Shown here one piece after another: positions 1 to 8,473 of a stretch of 63,652 nucleotides of DNA. This stretch comes from Verrucomicrobiota bacterium. Its GTDB lineage: Bacteria; Verrucomicrobiota; Verrucomicrobiia; Limisphaerales; UBA9464. Location: contig VHCG01000018.1 in assembly GCA_016871805.1 (NCBI GenBank), positions 1 to 63,652 of the forward strand. Direction: 5' to 3'. The position numbers and the translations under genes were made by a program. Numbering within the stretch: the first letter of the stretch is position 1; each line of letters begins with the position of its first letter. The notes under the pieces are model-generated. The model worked only from the letters and a program-made list of their open reading frames with translations. It made no database searches and had not been told where the DNA came from.

Positions 1-89
1 GCCGCATCCTTCATGGACTGTTTTGCTTCAAATCTGCGAGGTGGCTCTGTCGGGTCGGTGGGGACTGTTTCGTAGATGTAAACGGGCAT
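1..89 (-). CDS. FmdB-family zinc-ribbon protein, N-terminal fragment
   Basis: The 29 visible residues begin MPVYIYETVP and continue with PRRFEAKQSMKDA. This is the usual opening of the small FmdB/regulatory zinc-ribbon family, although the cysteine pairs of the ribbon are not visible in this piece. The ATG lies at 89-87 on the minus strand and the gene runs off the left edge. Members are typically 60-110 residues and their role is poorly defined. It is co-oriented with the ZigA gene, 145 bases downstream of its stop, so the two might share a zinc theme, but that is inference. Confidence 0.6.
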   Translation of the reverse strand, partial: MPVYIYETVPTDPTEPPRRFEAKQSMKDA

Positions 90-234
90 GGATGGTTCAG
101 TTGGATTCTTTCAAACTTTGACCGTCGGACGAGACGCCGGGAGTCGCAATCACGGTATCGCGGTCGTGGACGGATGGATCGCTTTTAGGGCGACCGGCTG
201 GCTACAGTAGGGGAGTTGCCACATTCGGTAATTC

Positions 235-1515
235 TCAGCGCTCGTTCTCGTTCAGCGGCTGGATCTGTCTCCAGTCGGGGAATGGATCGGGTAGCGCAGA
301 CCACGCGTCAGGTCCAGCTCGCATCACGCGGGGTGATAGCAGACAGGCGTCGAGCGCGGCGCGCATACGTTTTTCGTCCAGCTGCTGCCCGATGAAGACG
401 AGTTCCTGCCGACGATCGCCGAACGGTTCCTCGGAGAGTCGTCGGATCTCCTCGAGTGAAGCGGCGTCAGTCGGCCAGTAGTCCTTGTCTACAGCCGCCC
501 ACCAAAAACCGGCGCATTGATGCGCGCCCGTGCCCCCAGCTTGTTGCCACAGCCCGGCGTGTTCCATTCGAGTGGCCAGCCAGAAGTAGCCTTTGCTGCG
601 CAGAAGTCCGGGCCAGTCCCGATGGAGAAACTTCCAGAACTTTTGTGGGTGAAATGGCCGCCGTGCACGATAGACGAAGCTGCCGATCCCGTATTCCTCT
701 TTCTCCGATTGCTCTTCGCCACGCATGACCTTCATCCAGCCGGGAGCCTGCTGCGCGGCAGCGAAGTCGAAACGCCGAGTGTCGAGAACTTCCTTCAGAG
801 GCACCCGCCCCTGCTCGGACTCGACGATGTGGGCGCGCGGATTGAGTTTTGCGAGAATGGTGCGCAGGGATGTTCGCTCTGCAGGCGTGGCGAGATCGGT
901 TTTGTTCACGACGATCACGTCGCAGAACTCGACCTGGTCGATGAGCAGATCCGTGACGGTTCGTTCATCTTCGGAGTTCAGGGCCGCACGGCGTTCCTTG
1001 AGTGAGTCGGATTTCTGGAAGTCCCGCAGGAAGTTCTTTGCATCCACAACCGTCACCATCGTGTCGAGTCGTGCGACTTTGCCCAGCGTTTTGCCTTCGG
1101 TGTCTTCAAAGGTGAACGTCTCCGCGACCGGCAACGGCTCGCTGATGCCGGTGGACTCGATGAGCAGGTAGTCAAACTTCTGCGCCTTTGCGAGCTTGCT
1201 GACTTCCTGGAGGAGATCCTCGCGAAGAGTGCAGCAGATGCAGCCGTTCTGCATCTCGACGAGTTTCTCCTCGGTCCGTGAAAGTTTTGCGCCTCCCGCA
1301 GCCACCAACGCACCATCGATGTTCACCTCGCTCATATCGTTGACGATGACCGCGACGCGTCGGTTCTCGCGATTGTGCAGCACGTGGTTGAGCAATGTGG
1401 TCTTGCCCGCACCAAGAAATCCCGACAGGACAGTGACCGGGATTCGCTGGGGTGCTCGGCGCGCACGGCGATTGGGTCGACGGAGTCGGTCCGAAGGATG
1501 GCGTTTAGTTTTCAT
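235..1515 (-). CDS. zigA: COG0523 zinc-binding GTPase, ZigA-like metallochaperone
   Basis: This is a 426-residue G3E GTPase that is thought to deliver zinc to client proteins when zinc is scarce. The Walker A motif GFLGAGKTT is near residues 32-40 and the family metal motif GCICC is at 91-95. The C-terminal half carries the segments typical of the long ZigA/YciC type ([29 protein letters not shown]). I chose the ATG at 1515 because the homologous part starts shortly after it; an in-frame ATG at 1686 would add 57 residues that look non-native. The N-terminus is Arg/Lys-rich before the G domain. A Fur-family-like palindrome at 1901-1926 lies about 390 bases upstream and may control the gene. 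Confidence 0.85.
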   Translation of the reverse strand: MKTKRHPSDRLRRPNRRARRAPQRIPVTVLSGFLGAGKTTLLNHVLHNRENRRVAVIVNDMSEVNIDGALVAAGGAKLSRTEEKLVEMQNGCICCTLREDLLQEVSKLAKAQKFDYLLIESTGISEPLPVAETFTFEDTEGKTLGKVARLDTMVTVVDAKNFLRDFQKSDSLKERRAALNSEDERTVTDLLIDQVEFCDVIVVNKTDLATPAERTSLRTILAKLNPRAHIVESEQGRVPLKEVLDTRRFDFAAAQQAPGWMKVMRGEEQSEKEEYGIGSFVYRARRPFHPQKFWKFLHRDWPGLLRSKGYFWLATRMEHAGLWQQAGGTGAHQCAGFWWAAVDKDYWPTDAASLEEIRRLSEEPFGDRRQELVFIGQQLDEKRMRAALDACLLSPRVMRAGPDAWSALPDPFPDWRQIQPLNENER

Positions 1516-2266
1516 GAAAACTCGGGAAGTTTGGAGCGCTTCCGAAAACCCGGTGGGGTCCTGTGGCGAGAAGACGCCGCGATAGACAGGGTGCTGAAGC
1601 CCGCATATTCCTTGAGGTGCGGTAGTGGCCGCACGAACCCGCACCATCGAGAAAAGGACCACCGGCCTGAGGGTTTCCGGGCCCAAGCGGGAGCCCCCTT
1701 CCGAGGAAAAAGCACATCACATCGGATTGCCGAGAACTGGGCCTCCAGCGGTCCGTGATGCGGCGGGAATTCATATGTGCGGGCATTGGCTGGACTGGGC
1801 GTCGCCCTCAGGAATCGGTCGCGAGCCCGGCTATGACGGCGGGTGGCCCGCCCCGAGGCAGGCTCGAACAGGCAGAAACCTGACAAGACGTGGATGGGAG
1901 TTTGCATTGATGCAAATTATTTGCAAGAAGGTTCGAGCTGAGAAGGGTTCCAAGGGGAAACTGACCCTGGCAATGGCCGTTGAGCGCTCGAGGATAGGGG
2001 ACGGGTTCAGTTGGAATTGACTGATTCACAACAGGATGTTTTCGACTGGCAGGATTTTGAAACCGGCATGTAGAGTATTCAGGCCGGTGGGACCGGACCT
2101 TGACTGACCGCCGTTGTCAGTTTGATCCCTCAGCCTTGTCCCTCACCAAAAACCGGAATGCTATTTGGGCCCAATCGATCCTTCCGCATTCACCCGCCTT
2201 CATGGGGATAGGTGCGGGAAATCTGGAGAAAATTTCAACTAGGTTCGCTGAAACCGTTGATCCAAT
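1516..2266. other. 750-base region without a convincing gene
   Basis: No reading frame here has recognisable protein sequence. The region holds the palindrome at 1901-1926 and would form a long leader for zigA if transcription starts there. A minus-strand frame from 1907 ends in an ATGA overlap with the zigA start, but its product looks like noise. No clear intrinsic terminator for ssrA is visible to the left of 2267; only a weak GGTT/AACC hairpin near 2243-2256 is followed by a modest T-rich stretch. Confidence 0.5.
1901..1926 (-). promoter_or_regulatory. Candidate Fur-family (Zur) operator
   Basis: Positions 1911-1925 form a perfect 7-1-7 inverted repeat, TGCAAAT-T-ATTTGCA, the architecture of Fur/Zur boxes (compare TGATAAT-N-ATTATCA). 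A second perfect palindrome, TTTGCAT-TG-ATGCAAA, occupies 1901-1916 and shares a half-site with it, giving three alternating half-sites. The AT-rich core also contains an AATAAT that could serve as a minus-strand -10. The palindromes are seen directly; assignment to Zur is inferred from the zinc GTPase downstream. Confidence 0.45.
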
Positions 2267-2619
2267 TGGTGGAGGCGGCGGGAGTTGAACCCGCGTCCCT
2301 GACAAGCTTACCGCCGATGACTACATGCTTAGTCGGCCAAGGGTTTTCTGCGGGATCGTCATGGGCCGACAGCAACCGAACCCGCCTAGCTCGCATGAAG
2401 AATCCCAGTCGGCGGCGCGCGAACTCCGACGCCGACCCCGCCTGCTGATGGCGTTCGTTCCCCGTAGCAGGCGTTCAGGGACGAACGTCACGGCCTTAGG
2501 CCGCGAGAGCCAACTCTTCGTTAGCAGTTGATGTTTGACCCGATGATTAACGAGGCCAACGGATCATCCTCGGCATGCCGCCGGTGGCAGGATTACCAGG
2601 TCGAAACCAGTACGCCCCC
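2267..2619 (-). ncRNA. ssrA: Transfer-messenger RNA (tmRNA)
   Basis: The 353-base minus-strand RNA starts GGGGGCGTACTGG and continues TTTCGACC, and ends with a tRNA-like T-arm (GGTTCAACTCC) and CCTCCACCA. The 5' GGGGGCG pairs with the 3' CGCCTCC through seven pairs including one G-U, leaving A plus an encoded CCA. The tag reading frame is A-N-E-E-L-A-L-A-A followed by TAA (GCT AAC GAA GAG and onward), ending in the Ala-Leu-Ala-Ala degron recognised by ClpXP. tmRNA rescues stalled ribosomes together with SmpB. The form is one-piece, not permuted. Confidence 0.97.
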
Positions 2620-2683
2620 CCGAACTGACGCCGCCACCCTCGGGGTCGGGTGGGCTCGAGTCAACCGTCGCGTGCCCCGGATC

Positions 2684-3334
2684 CTATCGCCTCACGATGA
2701 GCTCGGAGGCCGCGAAGCGCACCTTCGGCGCCTTGCTGTAGCCATCCTCGGAGGAGCGGTATCCCGCGGCGCACCCCACCACGGTCGCATACCCGGTTCC
2801 CTTGAGGCCGAGGATCTCGTCGTACTTCGCCGGGTCGATACCCTCGAGCGGACAGGTGTCGACCCCGATCACGGCCGCCGACGCCATGAACTGTCCGAGT
2901 GCGATGTAGACCTGACGTGTCGACCAGGCATCGACCGTTCCCGTGGCCGTGGCCGTGTCGACGAAACCCGTGATCACGGACCGGTATCCCGAAAGGGCCT
3001 CGAGGGGACGTCCCGTGATGGCCGAGGAACATTGGAGGTAGCGATCCACATCCGCGTGGTTGAGACCCTGTCGGACGGTCAACACCACCAGATGGGAGCA
3101 GTCCTTGGGTTGCGACTGCCCCCAGGAGGCGGCGACCAGCTGGGCCTTGAGGGCCGGATCGGTGACCACGACGAACTTCCACGGCTGCAGTCCGAAGGAA
3201 CTTGGGCTCAGGATGAGGGCCTGCTCCAGCGCCGACCAGGTCTCGGTTGGGATCGTGCGGGTGGGATCGAACTTCTTGGTGGCGTAGCGCCAGCGGAGTG
3301 CGGTGAGGAGGGAGTCGGTCGAGATGGGATTCAT
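2684..3334 (-). CDS. Nitroreductase-family NAD(P)H oxidoreductase (NfsB-like)
   Basis: This 216-residue protein matches the NfsB/dihydropteridine-reductase type of FMN nitroreductases. It starts with an RYATKKFDP segment that contacts FMN phosphate, followed by SSFGLQPWKFVVV near residues 45-57. The mid-protein QVYIALGQFMASAA and IDPAKYDEIL segments are typical of the family. These enzymes are cytoplasmic homodimers that reduce nitroaromatics, quinones or flavins with NAD(P)H; the natural substrate cannot be read from sequence. The length is normal. The gene is monocistronic between ssrA and a repeat-bearing gap. Confidence 0.88.
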   Translation of the reverse strand: MNPISTDSLLTALRWRYATKKFDPTRTIPTETWSALEQALILSPSSFGLQPWKFVVVTDPALKAQLVAASWGQSQPKDCSHLVVLTVRQGLNHADVDRYLQCSSAITGRPLEALSGYRSVITGFVDTATATGTVDAWSTRQVYIALGQFMASAAVIGVDTCPLEGIDPAKYDEILGLKGTGYATVVGCAAGYRSSEDGYSKAPKVRFAASELIVRR

Positions 3335-3429
3335 GGAATGTGTGGCCGGAGCCGGGGCCGCAGGTTAATCGAGGCTCTCGGCTCGGCAAGATGGGTGCTG
3401 GAGCTGGGGAGAGGTTGGGCGTGGGGTGT

Positions 3430-3530
3430 GTGGGTGCCTGGGAGGCACCCAGTGGCCCAGGGCACTGGGCCACCCACCAGGGCGGTGGGTGATGCCGTGC
3501 CCTGCAGCACTGGGCGCGGGAGCGCCCACC
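3430..3530. repeat. Back-to-back inverted pair of family A hairpin elements
   Basis: The unit at 3484-3530 starts GGTGGGTGATGCCG and ends GCGCCCACC. The unit at 3430-3478 is the same element on the opposite strand. Each has a short stem around TGCC (GGCCCAG/CTGGGCC in the inverted copy) followed by a GC hairpin. Related copies occur at 20650, 37114 and, truncated, at 41488. The arrangement resembles a BIME, a pair of REP-like elements. It sits in the 324-base gap between the nitroreductase start and the end of the barrel-protein gene; nothing else is seen there. Confidence 0.7.
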
Positions 3531-3658
3531 CCGCGAGGCGGTGCTGACCTGAGGGGACAGCGGGTGAGTGGGGTGAGGTGGAGTGGACTGGAGGCCGGGA
3601 GAGATTGGGCCTGCGGATGCGGGACTGCGGGCGCAGAGCACGAGTCCACCCACCGGGG

Positions 3659-4618
3659 TCAGAACGCCGCCCTGACGGACAACGCCACGACGGCCGACGT
3701 GTCGGCGCCGGCCGAGGTGAGTTGGTTGCCGGAGGCGTTGCGAAACGTGTACTGCTGGAAGATCCGGGCGCCGGCCGAAAGCTGGACCGTGAACGTGTCG
3801 TCGAGTCGGCACTCGGTCCCGACCTGGACTGAGCCCGCGCGGTTGCGGAGTGAACCGTCGGGGATGGTGGAGTCGGTTGCGAATCGGGTGAAGGTGTCCA
3901 CGAAACCGCCGAGGCCGAAGACGCTCCAGCGTTCCGTGAGCTGACGCCCCAGCCGGATGCCGAGCGTGGGGCCGTTGATCGCGTCCGCCACGTTGCCGCC
4001 AACGAGGTTCCAGTCCGGGTCGATCTGCCAGTTGAAGCCGAGCAGCGGGACGAGGAGAAAGGCCTCCCCGAGGCGTTGGGCGCCGGTGACGCCGACGGCG
4101 AGACGAAATTCCGGGGTCCATTGATAGATCACCCCTCCCGCGCCACCCCACATCGTGGCCGATCTGATCGAAGTTCCCACCCCGCCGCTGGTGAGCCACG
4201 AGGCTCCGGCGAACAGGCGCCATTTGTCGTCGATCCGATAGCTGAGCCCCGGTGCCACGCGGGTGGCGATCACCTGACCGAGAGGGGACTGGATCCCAGG
4301 GTAGAGACGGTCGAGGTTACGGAAATCGTATCCCCGGTTCTCAGCACCGACGCCGATGCTGCCACTCAGGTCACCCGAGATCGGAAACGGCACCTGGGCC
4401 TGAAGTCCGGCCTGGTAGAACCCCGCCTCGGCTCCGTTCCCGCCGAGGGATGAGGTCGAGATATATTCGCTGAAGATCTGGGTTGCGATCGGCGGACGGC
4501 CGCCGTCGGTGGACGCCGTCCAGGCCGCCTGCTGGGCGGAGACAAGGGTCGGGGCCGCCAGCAGAAGCGTGGCGACGACGGCGCAGGGGCAGGAACTTGT
4601 GGAGGGCATGACGGGCAT
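3659..4618 (-). CDS. Outer-membrane beta-barrel protein, DUF6268-like
   Basis: The 319-residue product opens with a Sec signal peptide ending near ALVSAQ-type residues (APTLVSA, about position 28). The rest is alternating polar/hydrophobic strands with many Gly, Trp and Tyr and a terminal VRAAF, so the last residue is Phe as in many outer-membrane barrels. YRIDDKWRLFAGASW and similar segments recall the DUF6268 barrel family common in Verrucomicrobia. Translation may start at either of two nearby ATGs (residue 1 or 4). The function is unknown; the gene stands alone. Confidence 0.65.
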   Translation of the reverse strand: MPVMPSTSSCPCAVVATLLLAAPTLVSAQQAAWTASTDGGRPPIATQIFSEYISTSSLGGNGAEAGFYQAGLQAQVPFPISGDLSGSIGVGAENRGYDFRNLDRLYPGIQSPLGQVIATRVAPGLSYRIDDKWRLFAGASWLTSGGVGTSIRSATMWGGAGGVIYQWTPEFRLAVGVTGAQRLGEAFLLVPLLGFNWQIDPDWNLVGGNVADAINGPTLGIRLGRQLTERWSVFGLGGFVDTFTRFATDSTIPDGSLRNRAGSVQVGTECRLDDTFTVQLSAGARIFQQYTFRNASGNQLTSAGADTSAVVALSVRAAF

Positions 4619-4731
4619 TTCGGTGGCGATAGTGTCCGGGATCGGTGCGGATGCAACCGCCGCACCGGTGGGGAGATTCTGGGACTGGACGCTGTAGATT
4701 CTGGTCCAGGGTCGCCTCCGGTGTCCGGAAC

Positions 4732-5210
4732 ATGACTGTGACCTACTGGCTGTGGTGGCTTGGGGGCTGGGCTTTGCGGGGACCGCGACACTCTATGCGT
4801 GGCTTCGGGGCGTCCCCCTGGGCGTCTCCGGACTCCTTGAACGGTCGATCCTGGGCTCGGGGCGGAAGACCGAAGCCGGTCCAGCGGCGGGAGGAGGCTG
4901 CGGCGTCCCGAAATCGGCTTCCGCTCCGACGTCCACCTCCGCCTGCTTTGGCTCGGAAACACCCACGCCCGAGCGCCTGCCCTCCCTGGTGTTTGGCGTG
5001 TCGATGATGGTGGGTGGCGCGTTGGCCGGTTGGGTTGGGGGACAGGGTTGGGGGAATCTCCGCATGGCCCCGGAGTTCCACCGGTTCTTCGGGGACGGTT
5101 GGGCGGCGGTCGCGGTCCTGTTCGGAGGCGGGATCCTGGTCGGGTTCGGCACCCGGTGGTCCGGAGGCTGCACCTCGGGCCACGGACTCAGCGGATGGTG
5201 CGGCTCCTGA
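4732..5210 (+). pseudogene. YeeE/YedE-type transporter remnant, frameshifted and 3'-truncated
   Basis: The frame read from GTG 4752 gives two hydrophobic segments and the family hallmark GFGTRWSGGCTSGHGLSG, then stops at 5208-5210 where the family normally continues with another membrane helix. YeeE/YedE proteins move sulfur compounds such as thiosulfate across the inner membrane. An ATG at 4732 in another frame reads MTVTYWLWWLGG; switching frame within the G-run near 4761-4765 would join it smoothly to LGFAGTATLYAWLRG. The gene therefore appears both frameshifted near its start and cut at its end, where AddA-like coding begins. A GTG-initiated short protein cannot be excluded. Confidence 0.6.
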
Positions 5211-7360
5211 TCGATTGCGAGCTGGGAGCAGCCGTGGAGCGGACCTCCGCGGTGCTCGAACTCGTGGAACGTTATGACCGCGAGTGTGACCGACGCCTGC
5301 GTCGTCGCGGACTGCTGGGGTTCGACGATCTCAAGGGTCTGATGAGCGGCTGGATGACCGGTCCGGGTGCCGGACTGGGTCCAGACCGCATCGACTTCCG
5401 ACTGGATGCCCGCGGCCGGCACTGGTTGCTGGACGAGTTCCAGGACACGAGTCCGACCGAATGGCGCGGACTGGAGCCCCTGCTCGACCGGGCGTCCAAG
5501 GACCCGGAGGGCTCCCTCTTCGTGGTGGGCGACGTGAAACAGGCGATCTACCGATGGCGTGGCGGGGAGGTCGGCCTCTTCGATGAGTTCGAGCGCAGGT
5601 ACCAGGGGGATCTCGCGGTGTTCACGATGCCCGAGTCCCATCGCTCCTGCGACGCGGTCCTCCAGCTCGTCAACGGGATCTGTGGCCATCGTGAGGCGAT
5701 CGGATCGGTCCTGGGGTCGGAGGTCGTCTCCCAATGGCCCTGGGAGACCCATGTCCCGGCGGAGGCCAGGATCACCGGACTGAGCCGGGTGGAGGTTGTG
5801 CCTAGGGAACTGAAGGATCGCTTGGACCGGACTGTTGTCCTGCTGCGGGAGATCGGCATTCCCAACCTGGATCTCAGCTGTGGGATCCTGGTCCGTACCA
5901 ATGACGAGGTCCGACAGGCGGCCGAACGACTCCGGCTCGAGGGTATTCCGGTCGTGGAGGAGGGAGTGCGACGTCCGGCAGACGACAATGTCGTCGGCGT
6001 GGCGTTGAAGGCCCTCCTCGGCTGGTTGGCCGATCCGGCGGACACCCTGGCCCGGGGCATCGTCCGGATGTCGCCCTTCGAAGGGGTCCTCGCATCGCGA
6101 TGGGGTCGTGACGGGGCAGGGGTGCCGGAAACGTCGACCGGCGAGGCGGCGGCGGTCGTGGTCGACTGGAAGGCCTGGGAGGGATTGATGGAGGAGGCCG
6201 GAACCCGTGGGTTCGCCGGGATGGTGGAGCGTCTTGTGGAGCCGCTGTGGGGGGGATGGTCCGGGTTCAGTCGGTGTCGTGCCGACGACCTGATCGGCGC
6301 CCTGGCGGCGTTCGATGCCTCGGGAGGGGCCGGGGCCCGTGCCGCGCTGCGGTCGATCGAGGGTCTCGAGGTCTCCCAGCCCCCGGGTGCGGCTGCGGTC
6401 CAGGTCATGACCATCCACAAGTCGAAGGGACTCGGGTTCGACGTGGTGATCCTGCCCGAGGTCGAGGACGAGGCCATCCCCAACGCGTCACGGTTCCGCA
6501 TCGCCCAGGGCGAGGGCTGGTCCCTCGACACCCCCGCGGCCTGGGTGCGGGCCCAGGTGCCCGCACTGAGGGACCTTGAGGAGTCCTGGGGAATCACCCA
6601 GCGGTACGACGCCCTGTGCCTGCTCTACGTGGCCCTGACCCGCGCCAAGCGGGGGCTGTATGTCCTGATGCCGGACGCGTCCGGGACCGCGGTGAACCGT
6701 CCGTCGTTGGCCCAGCTCATCCGGACCGCATTGCCGGCGGCCGACGGCAATGTCCTCTGGCAGCAGGGGGATCCCCTCTGGATGCGTGCCGTGGCACCGG
6801 TATCCGTCCGACAGGACCCGCCCGCTCCGGTCCTGACCCCGTCACGGCCTCTGCAGGACAGGTTGACCGCGACCTCGGCCAAGCGGCGCTCTGGTTCCGC
6901 ACCGGCGCACTCCCCCATTGGCATGGAACTCGGCACTGCCTTCCATGCGGCCTTTGAGAGCGTGGGCTGGATCGATGAGGAGACACCGGTGCTGTCCAAG
7001 GACGACATCGGTTCCCGGGTGCTGGACCTCGTCACGGATCCCGGACTCCGGGAGCACTTCGAGCGCCGGGGTCGGGCGGTCGTGCTGCATCGCGAGCAGC
7101 CGGTGGAGGCGATGCTCGACGGACAGTGGTTCAGCGGCGTGATCGATCGGCTCCACGTCCATGAGGACGGGAAGCGCGTCGAGGTCCTCGACTTCAAGAC
7201 GGATGCCGTCGAGTCGATGGAGTCCCTCGTGGAGCGGTATTCCGGCCAGATGGAGGTCTATCGCCGAGTGATGTCCGAAGTCTATCCGGGGGCGCAGGTG
7301 GAGTGTCGGCTCCTGAGCACCCGTCTTCGGAAGGTGATCCGGGTTGAACCCCCAGGCTGA
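5195..7360 (+). pseudogene. AddA/RecB-like helicase-nuclease lacking its N-terminal ATP-binding part
   Basis: From ATG 5195 the frame encodes 721 residues of a UvrD-type helicase with a C-terminal PD-(D/E)XK nuclease. Motif II DEFQDTS lies at 80-86 and motif III GDVKQAIYRWRGG at 112-124. Motif V is TIHKSKGLGFDVV and motif VI ALTRAKRGLYVL. The nuclease shows GTAFHAAFE, GVIDRLHV, EVLDFKTD and QMEVY. Full AddA proteins exceed 1,100 residues; Walker A and roughly the first third are absent. Motif II lies only 80 residues from the start. Upstream sequence in this frame is antisense-like noise within the YeeE remnant. Without Walker A it should not unwind DNA, though the nuclease could fold. Either a genomic deletion or an assembly join would explain it. 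Confidence 0.75.
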
Positions 7361-7379
7361 GGTTCCTGGAGATTTCCGA

Positions 7380-8393
7380 CTACGCCTTCGACGCCTTGGC
7401 GTCCCGGATGTGGACCCAGCAGTGCACGTGGGGGTCGCCGCGGAAGTACCAGAGCATCTGCGGGCCCTCGATCTGCCAGACGTCCCAGACGCCGTCCCCG
7501 CCGAGGTCCTGCTGCTTGAAGTAGGCGACGCTCAGGTTCTCGAGTCCCTGGGATTCGACGAGCCGCATCGACTCCTCGGCGTCGACGCGTCGGAACGGCT
7601 TGAGCAGGTCCTTCATGACCTCCCGCATCAGCTGTCGCTGGTCCGGGCTCATCTCGGAGGCCGACAGTCCCGCCAGGCCCTCGCGCCGACCGGTCAGGCG
7701 GACCGTCTCGGCTCCGCGTTCGGGTCGGCTGCGGCCGTCGACAAGCGCGGTGGATCGCTGGCGGCCGTCGAGTGCCTGGAACAGCTCGTTCACCCGTCGG
7801 GCCTGGTACCAGAAGACGTTGCCGGGATGGTCGGAGGGTTCCTCATCGTGGGGCCCCGACTGGTGCCCATAGAAGATCGGCCCACCGAACGCCGCTCCCT
7901 TCACCGAGTCGCCGTCGCAACGCCGGGTGCAGTGCCGTCCGGTCAGCACCAGCTCGAATGCCCCGGTGCCGGGTCGACCGAATAGGGCCACCGAGGTGCC
8001 GGCTTCGAAACCCTTGCCCTCCGAGTCCTCGACCATCTGACGCATCATGGCGTCGGCGTGCTCGGGGTGATGCAGGGAGCGGAAGATCTGTCGGACGAGG
8101 TCCTGCTGGTCGGGCCGCAGGACGTCCCGGACCGAGCGGCCGGTGATCATCCAGTTGTTGTCGACCTTCTGTCGGAGCGGGTCATCGAAGTCGCGGCAGA
8201 TCACCCGACGCTGGGCGTCGTCGAGCGAGCCGTGCAGTTGTGCGGCCAGCGTCTCCGAGTCGGGTGTCGACGACTTCGCGGCGTCGCCGAGCAGCGTGAG
8301 TGGCAGCGCGGCTGCGGCAGAGGCCAGGAAGGTCCGACGGCTGAGGGAGAGGTCGACGCGGGGACGGACGATCGGATCGGGATGGGGGACCAT
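7380..8393 (-). CDS. DUF3500 protein, Tat-exported
   Basis: This 337-residue protein starts at the ATG at 8393. A twin-arginine signal, SRRTFLASAAAA, lies at about residues 18-29, so it is probably exported folded. The body matches the DUF3500 family: conserved SLHHPEHADAMM-like and FGRPGTGAFELVLTGRHCTRRC-like stretches and a C-terminal HVHCWVHIRD. The family has no established reaction. A second, Sec-exported paralogue is at 18179-19189. The gene lies 80 bases after a C45 hydrolase gene on the same strand and ends 20 bases from the convergent AddA fragment. Confidence 0.75.
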   Translation of the reverse strand: MVPHPDPIVRPRVDLSLSRRTFLASAAAALPLTLLGDAAKSSTPDSETLAAQLHGSLDDAQRRVICRDFDDPLRQKVDNNWMITGRSVRDVLRPDQQDLVRQIFRSLHHPEHADAMMRQMVEDSEGKGFEAGTSVALFGRPGTGAFELVLTGRHCTRRCDGDSVKGAAFGGPIFYGHQSGPHDEEPSDHPGNVFWYQARRVNELFQALDGRQRSTALVDGRSRPERGAETVRLTGRREGLAGLSASEMSPDQRQLMREVMKDLLKPFRRVDAEESMRLVESQGLENLSVAYFKQQDLGGDGVWDVWQIEGPQMLWYFRGDPHVHCWVHIRDAKASKA

Positions 8394-8473
8394 GGAGGAG
8401 ACCCTAGCGGATCGCGGCCGGGGAAGGGAACCCGATAGTCCGGCCGGCGATGGGGATCCACCTCCGGGCGCGC

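Noticed and set aside
3430-3530. CRISPR repeats or a transposon end at the hairpin cluster
   Set aside because: Only two inverted units with no regular spacers, no target-site duplication seen and no transposase nearby.
2661-4223. 520-codon minus-strand frame spanning the nitroreductase and barrel-protein genes
   Set aside because: It crosses two good genes and a repeat in a different frame and shows no family match.
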